From Lachnospiraceae bacterium (GTDB taxonomy: Bacteria > Bacillota > Clostridia > Lachnospirales > Lachnospiraceae), in the NCBI GenBank assembly GCA_022510565.1, contig JAFLTE010000007.1, positions 62,001 through 126,000 on the forward strand: a stretch of DNA of 64,000 bases, read 5' to 3'. The stretch's first letter is position 1. Every line of letters starts with the position of its first letter. The notes below the pieces were generated by a model that saw only the letters and a program-made list of their open reading frames with translations, was not told where the DNA came from and made no database searches. Both the position numbers and the translations under genes were made by a program. Of this stretch, positions 8,196 through 15,705 are shown in pieces.

Positions 8196-8223
8196 CTACC
8201 AAATATACTATTTTTATTGGTAG
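8196..8223 (-). promoter_or_regulatory. Inverted repeat in the HTH-gene leader
   Basis: CTACCAA, 14-bp AT-rich spacer, TTGGTAG. It lies 20 bp upstream of the HTH start codon. It could bind the encoded regulator or form a leader hairpin. Confidence 0.45.
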
Positions 8224-8251
8224 CAAACCACCAAAATACGGTTTCTTTTAC

Positions 8252-8279
8252 GCAACTTTGGGTTGCAACTGTACGTTGC
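8252..8279 (-). promoter_or_regulatory. Two overlapping GCAAC-N5-GTTGC dyads, candidate operator
   Basis: GCAAC TTTGG GTTGC (8252-8266) and GCAAC TGTAC GTTGC (8265-8279) are both perfect 5-5-5 dyads sharing GC, giving a 13-bp centre-to-centre spacing. They lie about 30-55 bp downstream of the promoter at 8313-8341, where a bound repressor could block transcription. Confidence 0.6.
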
Positions 8280-8312
8280 ACTTGATTTTTTCGGGGTTTT
8301 TCATATTTTTCA

Positions 8313-8341
8313 ATTATACATCGCTACTTTGAAAGAGTAAA
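8313..8341 (-). promoter_or_regulatory. SigA-type promoter of the HTH-lipoprotein operon
   Basis: On the minus strand TTTACT (8341-8336), 17-bp spacer, perfect TATAAT (8318-8313). The predicted start near 8306 gives a leader of about 130 nt containing the dyads above. Confidence 0.6.
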
Positions 8342-8457
8342 TATTTGGTTTTCGTATATAAAGTTCTTAGTTATCCCTCCACAGACTAAAGAACAATTTG
8401 CGTATATATATTTCCTAATTCACAATTTTCCAAGCGTATCAATAACAATCTGCCAAA

Positions 8458-8495
8458 TCAAGGGCGTAAACGCCGCTAAAGCGGTAAAACCTTGA
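8458..8495. repeat. Cruciform-capable sequence near the right element end
   Basis: Outer arms TCAAGG/CCTTGA enclose two back-to-back hairpins, GCGT-AA-ACGC and CGCT-AA-AGCG. The block TAAAGCGGTAAAA (8477-8489) recurs in inverted orientation at 5816-5828. AGAGCAGGCTTG (8514-8525) likewise recurs inverted at 5747-5758 with one change. It lies 50 bp inside the right attachment site. Confidence 0.55.
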
Positions 8496-8544
8496 CTTGT
8501 AAGTAAACATTTTAGAGCAGGCTTGCCCTTATCATAATTTGTCT

Positions 8545-8571
8545 AAGTTGTTCTTATATGATTGCACCATC
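8545..8571 (-). other. Attachment half-site, right element end
   Basis: 25-bp element arm (8545-8569) followed by core TC (8570-8571) and then cotJC sequence. Together with the arm at 4117-4141 it forms a symmetric site in the excised circle. Confidence 0.85.
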
Positions 8572-8976
8572 CGCCGCCATATCTTCCATCAAATCAGTGA
8601 TAATATCGCCTTTGGACTGGAATTCACAGGCATTGAACGGAATACCGCCTGCAGCCTGAGGCCAGATGCCTACAGTATGGTCTACATAGTAGTTGGCAAA
8701 TCCTGAATTCTCAATCTCGTCCATAGACAGGTCCTTGGTAAGCTGGTGAACGATGGTGGCAACCATCTCTAAGTGGGCCAGCTCCTCCGTACCGATGTCG
8801 GTCAGGATAGCAGCCACCTCTCTGTAAGGGCATGCATATCTCTGAGACAGATAACGCATGGAAGCGCCCATCTCGCCGTCCGGTCCGCCGTATTGGCTGA
8901 TAATAACCTGAGCAAGTTTTGCGTTAGATTCTTTTATATTGACAGGATACTGAAGTCTTCTCTCATAATTCCACAT
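8572..8976 (-). pseudogene. cotJC: cotJC, 5' part (codons 1-135) of the interrupted spore-coat gene
   Basis: ATG 8976 follows GGAAGGAGG and overlaps the cotJB stop (TAATG). The protein begins MWNYERRLQYPV and continues with the ferritin-like four-helix segments of a manganese catalase (AQVIISQYGGPDGEMGASMR, ILTDIGTEELAHLEMVATIV with metal-ligand Glu and His), then DLMEDMAA. At that point the element begins; as it stands the frame reads seven more codons and stops at 8554. Joined to 4116-3913 it gives a 202-residue CotJC, normal for the family. CotJC is an inner spore coat protein made in the mother cell. Confidence 0.92.
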
Positions 8977-9251
8977 TAAGCACAACCTCCTTCCCAAGGC
9001 ATAGGCAGTGTAGCCCAATTCCATTCACCGCAGTCGGATGTGTCAGCGAGTGCAATTGTCAGAGGACCAAATTTTCTTGAATATTCTTTTTTGGCTTGAT
9101 TGTTCATACGATTATAGTGGTTAAAATATTCCATGGCGTTTCTGTCGGTAGGGTGGGTGTCCAGATACAGTGACAGTTCAACAACTACAAAATCCAGAAT
9201 GCCGATGTCGTGGAGCAGTTTTTGCTGTTCATTTGAAAAATGTGTGTTCAT
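8976..9251 (-). CDS. cotJB: Spore coat protein CotJB
   Basis: 91 residues. It contains the CotJB pattern LLHDIGILDFVVVELSLYLD, YFNHYNRMNNQAKKEY and FGPLT, ending in WNWATLPMPWEGGC. It starts at ATG 9251, overlapping the cotJA stop by one base, and its own stop overlaps cotJC in the same way, so the three genes are translationally coupled. It acts in spore coat assembly together with CotJA and CotJC. Confidence 0.93.
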   Translation of the reverse strand: MNTHFSNEQQKLLHDIGILDFVVVELSLYLDTHPTDRNAMEYFNHYNRMNNQAKKEYSRKFGPLTIALADTSDCGEWNWATLPMPWEGGCA

Positions 9252-9421
9252 TAATTACAACATCTCCTTCCTGTGAACGGTTTGTCGAGTTCCGGGAAAA
9301 TCGTTCCGGTGTCATAAGCTTCTTCGAGATTATCACTAATTCCGTCAAATTGTTGCCACGGAACATATGCCATTGCGAGAGGAAATCTGTCACAATTTTC
9401 ATTGTACATATAATCTTTCAT
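9251..9421 (-). CDS. cotJA: Spore coat associated protein CotJA
   Basis: 56 residues, ATG 9421 after AAAGGAAC. The core reads RFPLAMAYVPWQQF and GTIFPELDKPFTG, the hallmark of CotJA, and it ends RRCCN. First gene of the cotJABC operon. Mother-cell expression during sporulation is known for the Bacillus operon. Confidence 0.93.
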   Translation of the reverse strand: MKDYMYNENCDRFPLAMAYVPWQQFDGISDNLEEAYDTGTIFPELDKPFTGRRCCN

Positions 9422-9456
9422 ATAGTTCCTTTCAAATTTTCAGATGTTTTTACTTA

Positions 9457-9483
9457 TATATTATGTTATAATCGTGTCAGTGT
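9457..9483 (-). promoter_or_regulatory. Candidate mother-cell (SigK/SigE-like) promoter of cotJABC
   Basis: On the minus strand AC (9483-9482), 16 bp, then CATAATATA (9465-9457), matching the AC-N16-CATA pattern of SigK promoters. In Bacillus the operon is read by SigE, so either factor is possible. The sequence is short and AT-rich, so chance is not excluded. Confidence 0.35.
9464..9472 (+). promoter_or_regulatory. Extended -10 promoter of the ABC exporter operon
   Basis: TGT followed by perfect TATAAT (9467-9472), with no clear -35 box. It overlaps the candidate cotJ promoter on the other strand, so the two divergent operons may interfere. Confidence 0.45.
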
Positions 9484-9540
9484 GTTTCAAGGGATTGAGA
9501 ATAATATGCGTGACGCTTGTTGAGGAAGGAGGAGTATGCT

Positions 9541-10557
9541 TTGATACAAGTGGAAAATCTGGTAAAAAAGTACAACGTTCGTCCGGTTGTAAATAATTTG
9601 ACATTTACGGTTGATAAGGGGCAGATTTACGGGTTTCTTGGACCTAACGGTGCAGGTAAATCCACGACGATGAATATCATGACGGGATATATTGCTGCGA
9701 GCAGCGGTACGGTAATAATTAACGGCTATGATATATTAAAGGAGCCGGAGAAGGCGAAACAGTGTATCGGCTATTTGCCGGAGATTCCTCCGCTTTATAC
9801 AGATATGACGGTAATGGAATATCTTCTTTTTGTGGCGGAACTTAAGAAAGTTCCGAAGAGAGAGCGGCATAGTCATGTGGATAAAATCATAAAGATGGTA
9901 CATATTGAAGACGTAATGAGTCGTCTGATAAGAAATATTTCCAAGGGATATAAACAGCGTGTGGGGCTGGCCCAGGCGCTTATCGGAGATCCTGAGGTGT
10001 TAATATTGGATGAACCTATGGTAGGACTTGATCCGAAGCAAATTATTGAAATGCGTGAACTGATTAAAAGTCTTGCAAAGGAGCATACCATCATTTTAAG
10101 CTCTCATATTTTATCCGAGGTGAGCGCAGTGTGCGACCATATCTTAATCATTTCCGATGGGAAACTGGCCGCAAGCGGGTCTCCGCAGGATTTACAGGAA
10201 ATGATGCATGGACGCTCGGAGCTGGAAGTTGTTGTGATGGGCTCGAAGGAACAGGTAGAAGAAGTCATCAAAACGGTAGACGGTGTTATATCCTATGAGA
10301 TATATGACGCAGGTGAATCTGACTCTGTTAGGATTTTGATACATGCGCAAGAGGATGAAGATATGCGTAAACCTTTTTCTCTTGCCATGTCGGGAGCGGG
10401 TTTGCCGATTCTTTCCATGAACCGGATCGAGAAATCTCTTGAAGATATTTTCTTGGAACTCACCAATAGTGAAACGGTTTCTCCGGACAATATGGAAAGT
10501 GGAATAGAAAAGACAATAGAGGAGAAGGAGGAAGCGGACAATGGCAGCGATTTATAA
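9541..10557 (+). CDS. ABC transporter ATP-binding protein (GldA/CcmA-like)
   Basis: 338 residues from TTG 9541, chosen because AAGGAGG lies 8 nt upstream; an in-frame TTG at 9517 would put that site inside the gene. Walker A GPNGAGKST is at about residue 37, the signature is NISKGYKQRVGLAQAL, and Walker B with D-loop is VLILDEPMVGLDP. The last roughly 100 residues form a regulatory extension ending in an acidic tail. It powers the membrane subunit encoded next, overlapping it by 17 bases. GldA-type exporters move unidentified envelope substrates. Confidence 0.9.
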   Translation: MIQVENLVKKYNVRPVVNNLTFTVDKGQIYGFLGPNGAGKSTTMNIMTGYIAASSGTVIINGYDILKEPEKAKQCIGYLPEIPPLYTDMTVMEYLLFVAELKKVPKRERHSHVDKIIKMVHIEDVMSRLIRNISKGYKQRVGLAQALIGDPEVLILDEPMVGLDPKQIIEMRELIKSLAKEHTIILSSHILSEVSAVCDHILIISDGKLAASGSPQDLQEMMHGRSELEVVVMGSKEQVEEVIKTVDGVISYEIYDAGESDSVRILIHAQEDEDMRKPFSLAMSGAGLPILSMNRIEKSLEDIFLELTNSETVSPDNMESGIEKTIEEKEEADNGSDL

Positions 10558-12661
10558 AAGAGAATTGAAAGCTTTCTTTTGCTCTGTGATTGGCTGGCTC
10601 TATTTGGCTGTCATGATGGCAGTGATGGGGATTTATTTTTATTTATTGAATCTGTTGGTAGGTTATCCAACGATATCCTATATGCTGCAGAGCGTTGCAT
10701 TTCTGATTGTTTTTACTATTCCGATACTTACAATGCGTTCCCTTGCGGAGGAACGGAAGTATAAGACGGACCAGCTGATTTTGACTGCACCGATATCAGT
10801 GGGTAAAATCGTGATGGGCAAATATCTGGCACTGGTGACATTGTTTGCGATTCCGCTGGTTTTGTTTGGAATCACACCGCCTATTTTAAGGAGTGTGGGG
10901 AGATTCCAGCTAGGCTTGTCCTATACTTCGTTGTTGGGCTTCTTGCTATACGGATGCCTCGGACTGGCAATAGGTCTTTTAGCGTCATCACTTACGGAGA
11001 GTGTAGTGGTTTCTGCCATACTCACACTTGTTTTTATGTTTGCGGGATATATTATGAGCGGATTTTCCGGTATTATTTCCGCTTACGGAACTACCGGATT
11101 TTCGGATTTCGTGGTTAAAATACTGAATTGTTTCGATATGGTGGGCAGGTTTGACATTCTATCCAGCGGTTATTTCGAGGTGGGGGCTGTAGTTTATTAT
11201 ATAACTTTTACGGGGTTTGTCTTATTCTGTGTTACACAATCCATTCAAAAGCGCCGATATGCATTTGCCGGCAGAGGTATTAAGATCGGAGCCTACAGTA
11301 TTTTTAATATTCTTGTCGCGGCAGTGCTGACTATATTAGTCAATATTGGTTTGAATTATATTCCTGAGCAATATACATCCTTTGATGTGACTGTAAATAA
11401 GATTTTTACATTGACGGAGGATACTATACAGTATGTAGAGAATCTTTCACAGGATGTGACGATCTATGTACTGGCGGACGAAAATTCGAAGGACGGAGAT
11501 GTGGATTTAATGCTTAAGAATCTGCAGGGGTATTCCGAACACATTCAGGTAGAATATGTAAGTCCGATAGCCAATCCTATGTTTTATTATAATTATACAT
11601 CTGCGCAGCCTTCGGAAAACAGTCTGATCGTGGTGAGCGGAAATGAAAGCATGGTTATAGACTACTATGATTTATATGTTTTCCAGACAGACTATACTAC
11701 TTATGAAAGTGAAGTGGTGGGATCTGATATTGAAGGACAGCTTGTATCCGCCATTATGAGCGTTACAGCAGATGATACACCGAAATTTTATATGCTATTG
11801 GGGCATAATGAACTTGTGTTTGATGAGAAGTTTGAGAGTGCATTAGTTAAAGAAAATATAGATTATGAATATATACAGTTGAATACGATGGATGAGATTC
11901 CCGGGGATGCAGATGCAATCGTTATCAATGCACCGATAAGCGACTATTCTGAGGATGAGGTGGATAAGGTGTTATCATACCTGGATAACGGTGGTAATGC
12001 ATTTATTATTCCTACATGGACAGAGGAAAGCATGAACAATTTTGAACAAATATTGGAATATTATGGAGTGTCCCTGGTCGATGGAGTAATCGTGGAGGCA
12101 GATCGCAGCCGCTACTATCAGACACCCTACAATCTGTTTCCCAACATAATATATGGGGATATAACACAGGCGATTTATGACGGCACGGTATTAGCACCGC
12201 TGAGCAGAGGATTGAGCTATGATGAATACTCAGAGGACATATGGTATATACCGTTTCTTACGACCAGCGAGGATGCTTTCAGCAAAACGGATATGCTTAG
12301 CTTACAGGATTTTCATAAGGGAAGTCAGGATATAGACGGTCCTTTTGTCATCGGCATGAAAATTGAAAAGCCTGCGCAGAACGGAGCGATATCTCAGGCC
12401 GTCATCGTGGCGACGGAGCAGATGTTTGCGGAAGATACGGACAATGTTGTGCCCGGATATAACGTGAAATTGTTTGGCGGAATTGTTGCAAGTCTGGCGG
12501 AGCGGGAAATATCCGTGACAGTTCCGATTAAATATTATGAGATTGGAAATCTGGCATTTAGTGCCGAAACGGTTAAAGTGGCATCACGAATCATTTTGGT
12601 GATCGTTGTCGCCTGTATTGTATTGGCAGTCTTTATACCACTAAGACGCAGGCATAAATAG
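10541..12661 (+). CDS. ABC-2 permease fused to GldG-like extracytoplasmic domain
   Basis: 706 residues, ATG after AAGGAGG. Residues 1-235 hold six hydrophobic segments of an ABC-2 permease (FLIVFTIPILTMRSLAEE is typical). After a seventh segment (about 250) comes a long soluble region, about 280-670, of the GldG/DUF4350 type (YTSFDVTVNKIFTLTEDTI, FYMLLGHNEL, IPTWTEES). A final anchor follows, then RRRHK. The fusion of the two gliding-type components GldF and GldG in one protein is common in clostridia. Its job is probably export or envelope remodelling; the substrate is unknown. Confidence 0.88.
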   Translation: MAAIYKRELKAFFCSVIGWLYLAVMMAVMGIYFYLLNLLVGYPTISYMLQSVAFLIVFTIPILTMRSLAEERKYKTDQLILTAPISVGKIVMGKYLALVTLFAIPLVLFGITPPILRSVGRFQLGLSYTSLLGFLLYGCLGLAIGLLASSLTESVVVSAILTLVFMFAGYIMSGFSGIISAYGTTGFSDFVVKILNCFDMVGRFDILSSGYFEVGAVVYYITFTGFVLFCVTQSIQKRRYAFAGRGIKIGAYSIFNILVAAVLTILVNIGLNYIPEQYTSFDVTVNKIFTLTEDTIQYVENLSQDVTIYVLADENSKDGDVDLMLKNLQGYSEHIQVEYVSPIANPMFYYNYTSAQPSENSLIVVSGNESMVIDYYDLYVFQTDYTTYESEVVGSDIEGQLVSAIMSVTADDTPKFYMLLGHNELVFDEKFESALVKENIDYEYIQLNTMDEIPGDADAIVINAPISDYSEDEVDKVLSYLDNGGNAFIIPTWTEESMNNFEQILEYYGVSLVDGVIVEADRSRYYQTPYNLFPNIIYGDITQAIYDGTVLAPLSRGLSYDEYSEDIWYIPFLTTSEDAFSKTDMLSLQDFHKGSQDIDGPFVIGMKIEKPAQNGAISQAVIVATEQMFAEDTDNVVPGYNVKLFGGIVASLAEREISVTVPIKYYEIGNLAFSAETVKVASRIILVIVVACIVLAVFIPLRRRHK

Positions 12662-12766
12662 AAGGAAACGATAAGCATAGGGTGTCGGAATTGTTCTTGA
12701 TTTCCACGCCGGTTTATGCAAGAATATATTTGTATCACAGCTGACAGATAATGACGGAGGAATACC

Positions 12767-14251
12767 ATGAGAGGAATTGATACGCAGGTTCGTAAGAACA
12801 GACGGCGCATTTTTAAAGAAGTGGCCGAACTGGCTTACCGCTCGGACAATTTAATAGATGATGTAGAAGCTCTTCCGTATAAAATTGTTGATTACGATGA
12901 ATCGGAATATGAGAGTATATATAGAGAGCGGGCAATCGTACGTGAACGTATCAGGCTCGCTATGGGACTTTCTCTTAGACCGGAGAATCGTCTGGTTCAC
13001 TTAACGCAAGGGTTAGAAGAGAGTAATATTGACGAGAAATACTATGAACCACCTCTGTTGCAGGTTATTCCTTCTGCATGCAATGCTTGTCCGGAGAACT
13101 GTTATCATGTGACGGATTTGTGTATGGGATGCGTTGCACATCCGTGTCGGGAGGTATGTCCGCGGGGCGCTGTTTCCATGAAAAACGGTAAATCCGTGAT
13201 TGACCAGGAGAAATGTATTAAATGTGGTAAATGTAAATCTGTATGTCCGTATGATGCCATTTCTCATCAGGTCAGACCATGTGCGGGAGCCTGCGGTGTA
13301 GGCGCAATCAAGAATGATGCAAAGGGCAGAGCGGTAATTGACAATGATTTGTGTGTTGCCTGCGGGCAGTGTATGGTGAATTGTCCGTTTGGTGCTATTG
13401 CAGATAAGTCACAGATATTTCAGTTGATTCGTGCCATGCAGTCCGGACATAAGATTATTGCGCAGGTGGCACCGGCTTTTGCGGGACAGTTCGGCCCCGA
13501 TGTGACACCGGATATGTTGAAGACGGCACTTAAAGAACTGGGATTTTATGATGTATATGAGACGGCACTCGGCGCGGACTTAGGTGCTATGGCTGAAGCG
13601 AAGCACTATGCGTCGGAGGTGGCTACAGGGAAGCTGCCTTTTAGCCTGACTTCCTGCTGTCCGTCATGGTCTGTACTGGCGAAAAGATTTTTCCCGGAGA
13701 CGATTGATAAGATATCCAACGAACTGACTCCGATGGTTGCGACAGCGAGGATTATTAAAAAGGACCATCCGGATGCAAAAGTGGTATTTATCGGTCCGTG
13801 TGCATCCAAGAAACTGGAGGCATCCAGAAGGACAATCCGCTCTGACGTTGATTTTGTCATTACTTTTGAGGAATTGACGGGTATTTTTGAAGCGAAGGGA
13901 ATTCTGCTTGATCAGATTCAGGCAATGGATGAGTTCAAAGGTGCCACCGGTGCGGGACGCGGTTACGGTGTTGCAGGCGGTGTGGCGAGTGCCATTGAAG
14001 AATGTGTGAGAGAATACTATCCCGATGTGGAAGTCAATATTGAGCATGCCGAGAGCTTATCGGAATGCAAGAAAATGTTGATGCTTGCCAAAGCGGGTAA
14101 GAAAAACGGATGCCTGATTGAGGGTATGGCATGTCCGGGCGGCTGCGTAGCGGGTGCGGGAACCAATATTGCGATTCCGACAGCGGCTAAGGCAGTTAAT
14201 ACATTTAAAGAAGCGGCAGACAAGAGAATACCGGAAATGGAGGAAAAATGA
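12767..14251 (+). CDS. Monomeric [FeFe] hydrogenase with ferredoxin-like domains
   Basis: 494 residues, ATG after ACGGAGG. A Cys-rich N-terminal half (residues about 98-220) carries [21 protein letters not shown] and two ferredoxin motifs, [12 protein letters not shown] and [12 protein letters not shown]. The H-cluster motifs are [16 protein letters not shown] and [13 protein letters not shown], all with the ligand cysteines. The variant residues (S in L1, G before PC in L2, AGAG in L3) differ from classical HydA and resemble what I recall of group B enzymes. It reduces protons or oxidises H2 with ferredoxin in the cytosol. The stop overlaps gltX by 4 bases. Confidence 0.9.
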   Translation: MRGIDTQVRKNRRRIFKEVAELAYRSDNLIDDVEALPYKIVDYDESEYESIYRERAIVRERIRLAMGLSLRPENRLVHLTQGLEESNIDEKYYEPPLLQVIPSACNACPENCYHVTDLCMGCVAHPCREVCPRGAVSMKNGKSVIDQEKCIKCGKCKSVCPYDAISHQVRPCAGACGVGAIKNDAKGRAVIDNDLCVACGQCMVNCPFGAIADKSQIFQLIRAMQSGHKIIAQVAPAFAGQFGPDVTPDMLKTALKELGFYDVYETALGADLGAMAEAKHYASEVATGKLPFSLTSCCPSWSVLAKRFFPETIDKISNELTPMVATARIIKKDHPDAKVVFIGPCASKKLEASRRTIRSDVDFVITFEELTGIFEAKGILLDQIQAMDEFKGATGAGRGYGVAGGVASAIEECVREYYPDVEVNIEHAESLSECKKMLMLAKAGKKNGCLIEGMACPGGCVAGAGTNIAIPTAAKAVNTFKEAADKRIPEMEEK

Positions 14252-15705
14252 GTACAAAAATCAGAACAAGATATGCGCCAAGTCCCACCGGACGGATGCA
14301 TGTAGGTAATTTGAGGACAGCGCTCTACGCTTATCTGATTACCAAACACGAGGGCGGCGATTTTATACTTAGAATTGAGGACACCGACCAGGAACGTTAT
14401 GTAGAAGGTGCGGTGGACATTATCTACAGAACGCTTGATAAGACTGGACTTATTCATGATGAAGGACCCGATAAAGACGGTGGAGTCGGACCTTACGTGC
14501 AGAGTGATCGTCAGAAGCAGGGTATTTATTTACAGTATGCTAAAGAATTGATTGATAAAGGGCAGGCATATTATTGCTTCTGTGACAAGGACAGGCTCGC
14601 TTCTTTGACACAGACGGTTGCGGGTAAGGAAATCAATGTATATGATAAGCACTGTCTGCCTTTGTCTAAGGAAGAAGTGGAAGCGAATCTGGCTGCGGGT
14701 AAACCCTATGTAATCAGGCAGAATAATCCCACGGAAGGAACCACTACATTCCATGATGATATTTACGGGGATATTACTGTGGACAACGCCGAGTTGGACG
14801 ATATGATTTTAATTAAGTCAGACGGATATCCCACATACAATTTTGCCAATGTAGTGGATGATCACCTAATGGGCATCACACATGTAGTGAGAGGTAATGA
14901 ATATCTGTCATCCTCACCCAAATATAACCGTCTCTATGAAGCTTTCGGTTGGGATGTGCCGGAATATATACACTGCCCGCTTATTACGGATGAAAATCAT
15001 CAGAAGTTGTCTAAGCGGTGTGGACATTCTTCCTATGAGGACTTGATTGAGCAGGGATTTTTGTCTGAGGCAATCGTTAATTTCGTAGCGCTTCTGGGAT
15101 GGAGTCCGGAGGATAACACAGAGATCTTTACACTGGATGAGCTGATTGGCAAGTTTGACTACCATCATCTGTCCAAATCACCGGCAGTCTTTGATTATAC
15201 AAAATTAAAGTGGATGAACGGCGAATACTTTAAGGCCATGGATGCGGACAAGTTTTACGAGATGGCGGAGCCTTATCTGAAAGAAGCTCTTTCCAAGGAT
15301 TTGGATCTCAAGAAAATTGCCGCCATGGTTAAGACAAGAATAGAAGTTTTTCCGGATATCAAGGAAATGGTGGATTTCTTTGACGAGTTACCGGAATATG
15401 ATGTGGAGATGTATACGCACAAGAAGATGAAGACCAGCAAAGAGTCAAGTCTTGAGGTGCTTACAGAACTTCTTCCTCTGTTGGAAGAGCAGACAGATTA
15501 CAGTAATGATGCACTGTATCAAATGTTAGTGTCCTATGTGGAAAAGAAGGGCTGTAAGAACGGGTATGTGATGTGGCCGGTGAGAACGGCGGTTTCCGGC
15601 AAACAGATGACGCCGGCGGGAGCTACCGAGATTATGGAAATACTGGGCAAGGAAGAATCTCTTTCCAGAATCCGTAGAGGAATCGAGAAGTTACAGAGTG
15701 CCTGA
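14248..15705 (+). CDS. gltX: Glutamyl-tRNA synthetase
   Basis: 485 residues, standard bacterial length. N-terminal [21 protein letters not shown] contains the HIGH-type motif (HVGN), [12 protein letters not shown] follows, and KLSKRCG at about 254 is the KMSKS equivalent. C-terminal anticodon-binding region about 320-485. It charges tRNA-Glu for translation. ATG 14248 overlaps the hydrogenase stop (ATGA), so translation of the two is coupled, and it overlaps the following helicase gene by 8 bases. Confidence 0.95.
   Translation: MSTKIRTRYAPSPTGRMHVGNLRTALYAYLITKHEGGDFILRIEDTDQERYVEGAVDIIYRTLDKTGLIHDEGPDKDGGVGPYVQSDRQKQGIYLQYAKELIDKGQAYYCFCDKDRLASLTQTVAGKEINVYDKHCLPLSKEEVEANLAAGKPYVIRQNNPTEGTTTFHDDIYGDITVDNAELDDMILIKSDGYPTYNFANVVDDHLMGITHVVRGNEYLSSSPKYNRLYEAFGWDVPEYIHCPLITDENHQKLSKRCGHSSYEDLIEQGFLSEAIVNFVALLGWSPEDNTEIFTLDELIGKFDYHHLSKSPAVFDYTKLKWMNGEYFKAMDADKFYEMAEPYLKEALSKDLDLKKIAAMVKTRIEVFPDIKEMVDFFDELPEYDVEMYTHKKMKTSKESSLEVLTELLPLLEEQTDYSNDALYQMLVSYVEKKGCKNGYVMWPVRTAVSGKQMTPAGATEIMEILGKEESLSRIRRGIEKLQSA

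Larger units (their letters stand above)
4115..8571 (-). mobile_element. 4.46-kb serine-recombinase element inserted in cotJC
   Basis: The element is bounded by a directly repeated GA dinucleotide (TC on the plus strand at 4115-4116 and 8570-8571), with one core copy belonging to the target. All its genes are on the minus strand: HTH/membrane regulator, lipoprotein, winged-helix relic, 95- and 48-codon ORFs, then a large serine recombinase ending 27 bp from the left end. The ends are imperfect inverted repeats of 25 bp sharing an 11-bp identical block AAGAACAACTT. Removing it rejoins cotJC in frame. TnpX/TndX-type recombinases of Tn4451 and Tn5397 are known to use GA cores. No conjugation or replication genes remain, so it is either a minimal element or a decayed integrative element. 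Confidence 0.9.

Noticed and set aside
8554-9024. A 156-codon frame reading through cotJC 5' part from an upstream start
   Set aside because: The real start is ATG 8976 with GGAAGGAGG, and the last seven codons before the stop at 8554 belong to the element, not to CotJC.
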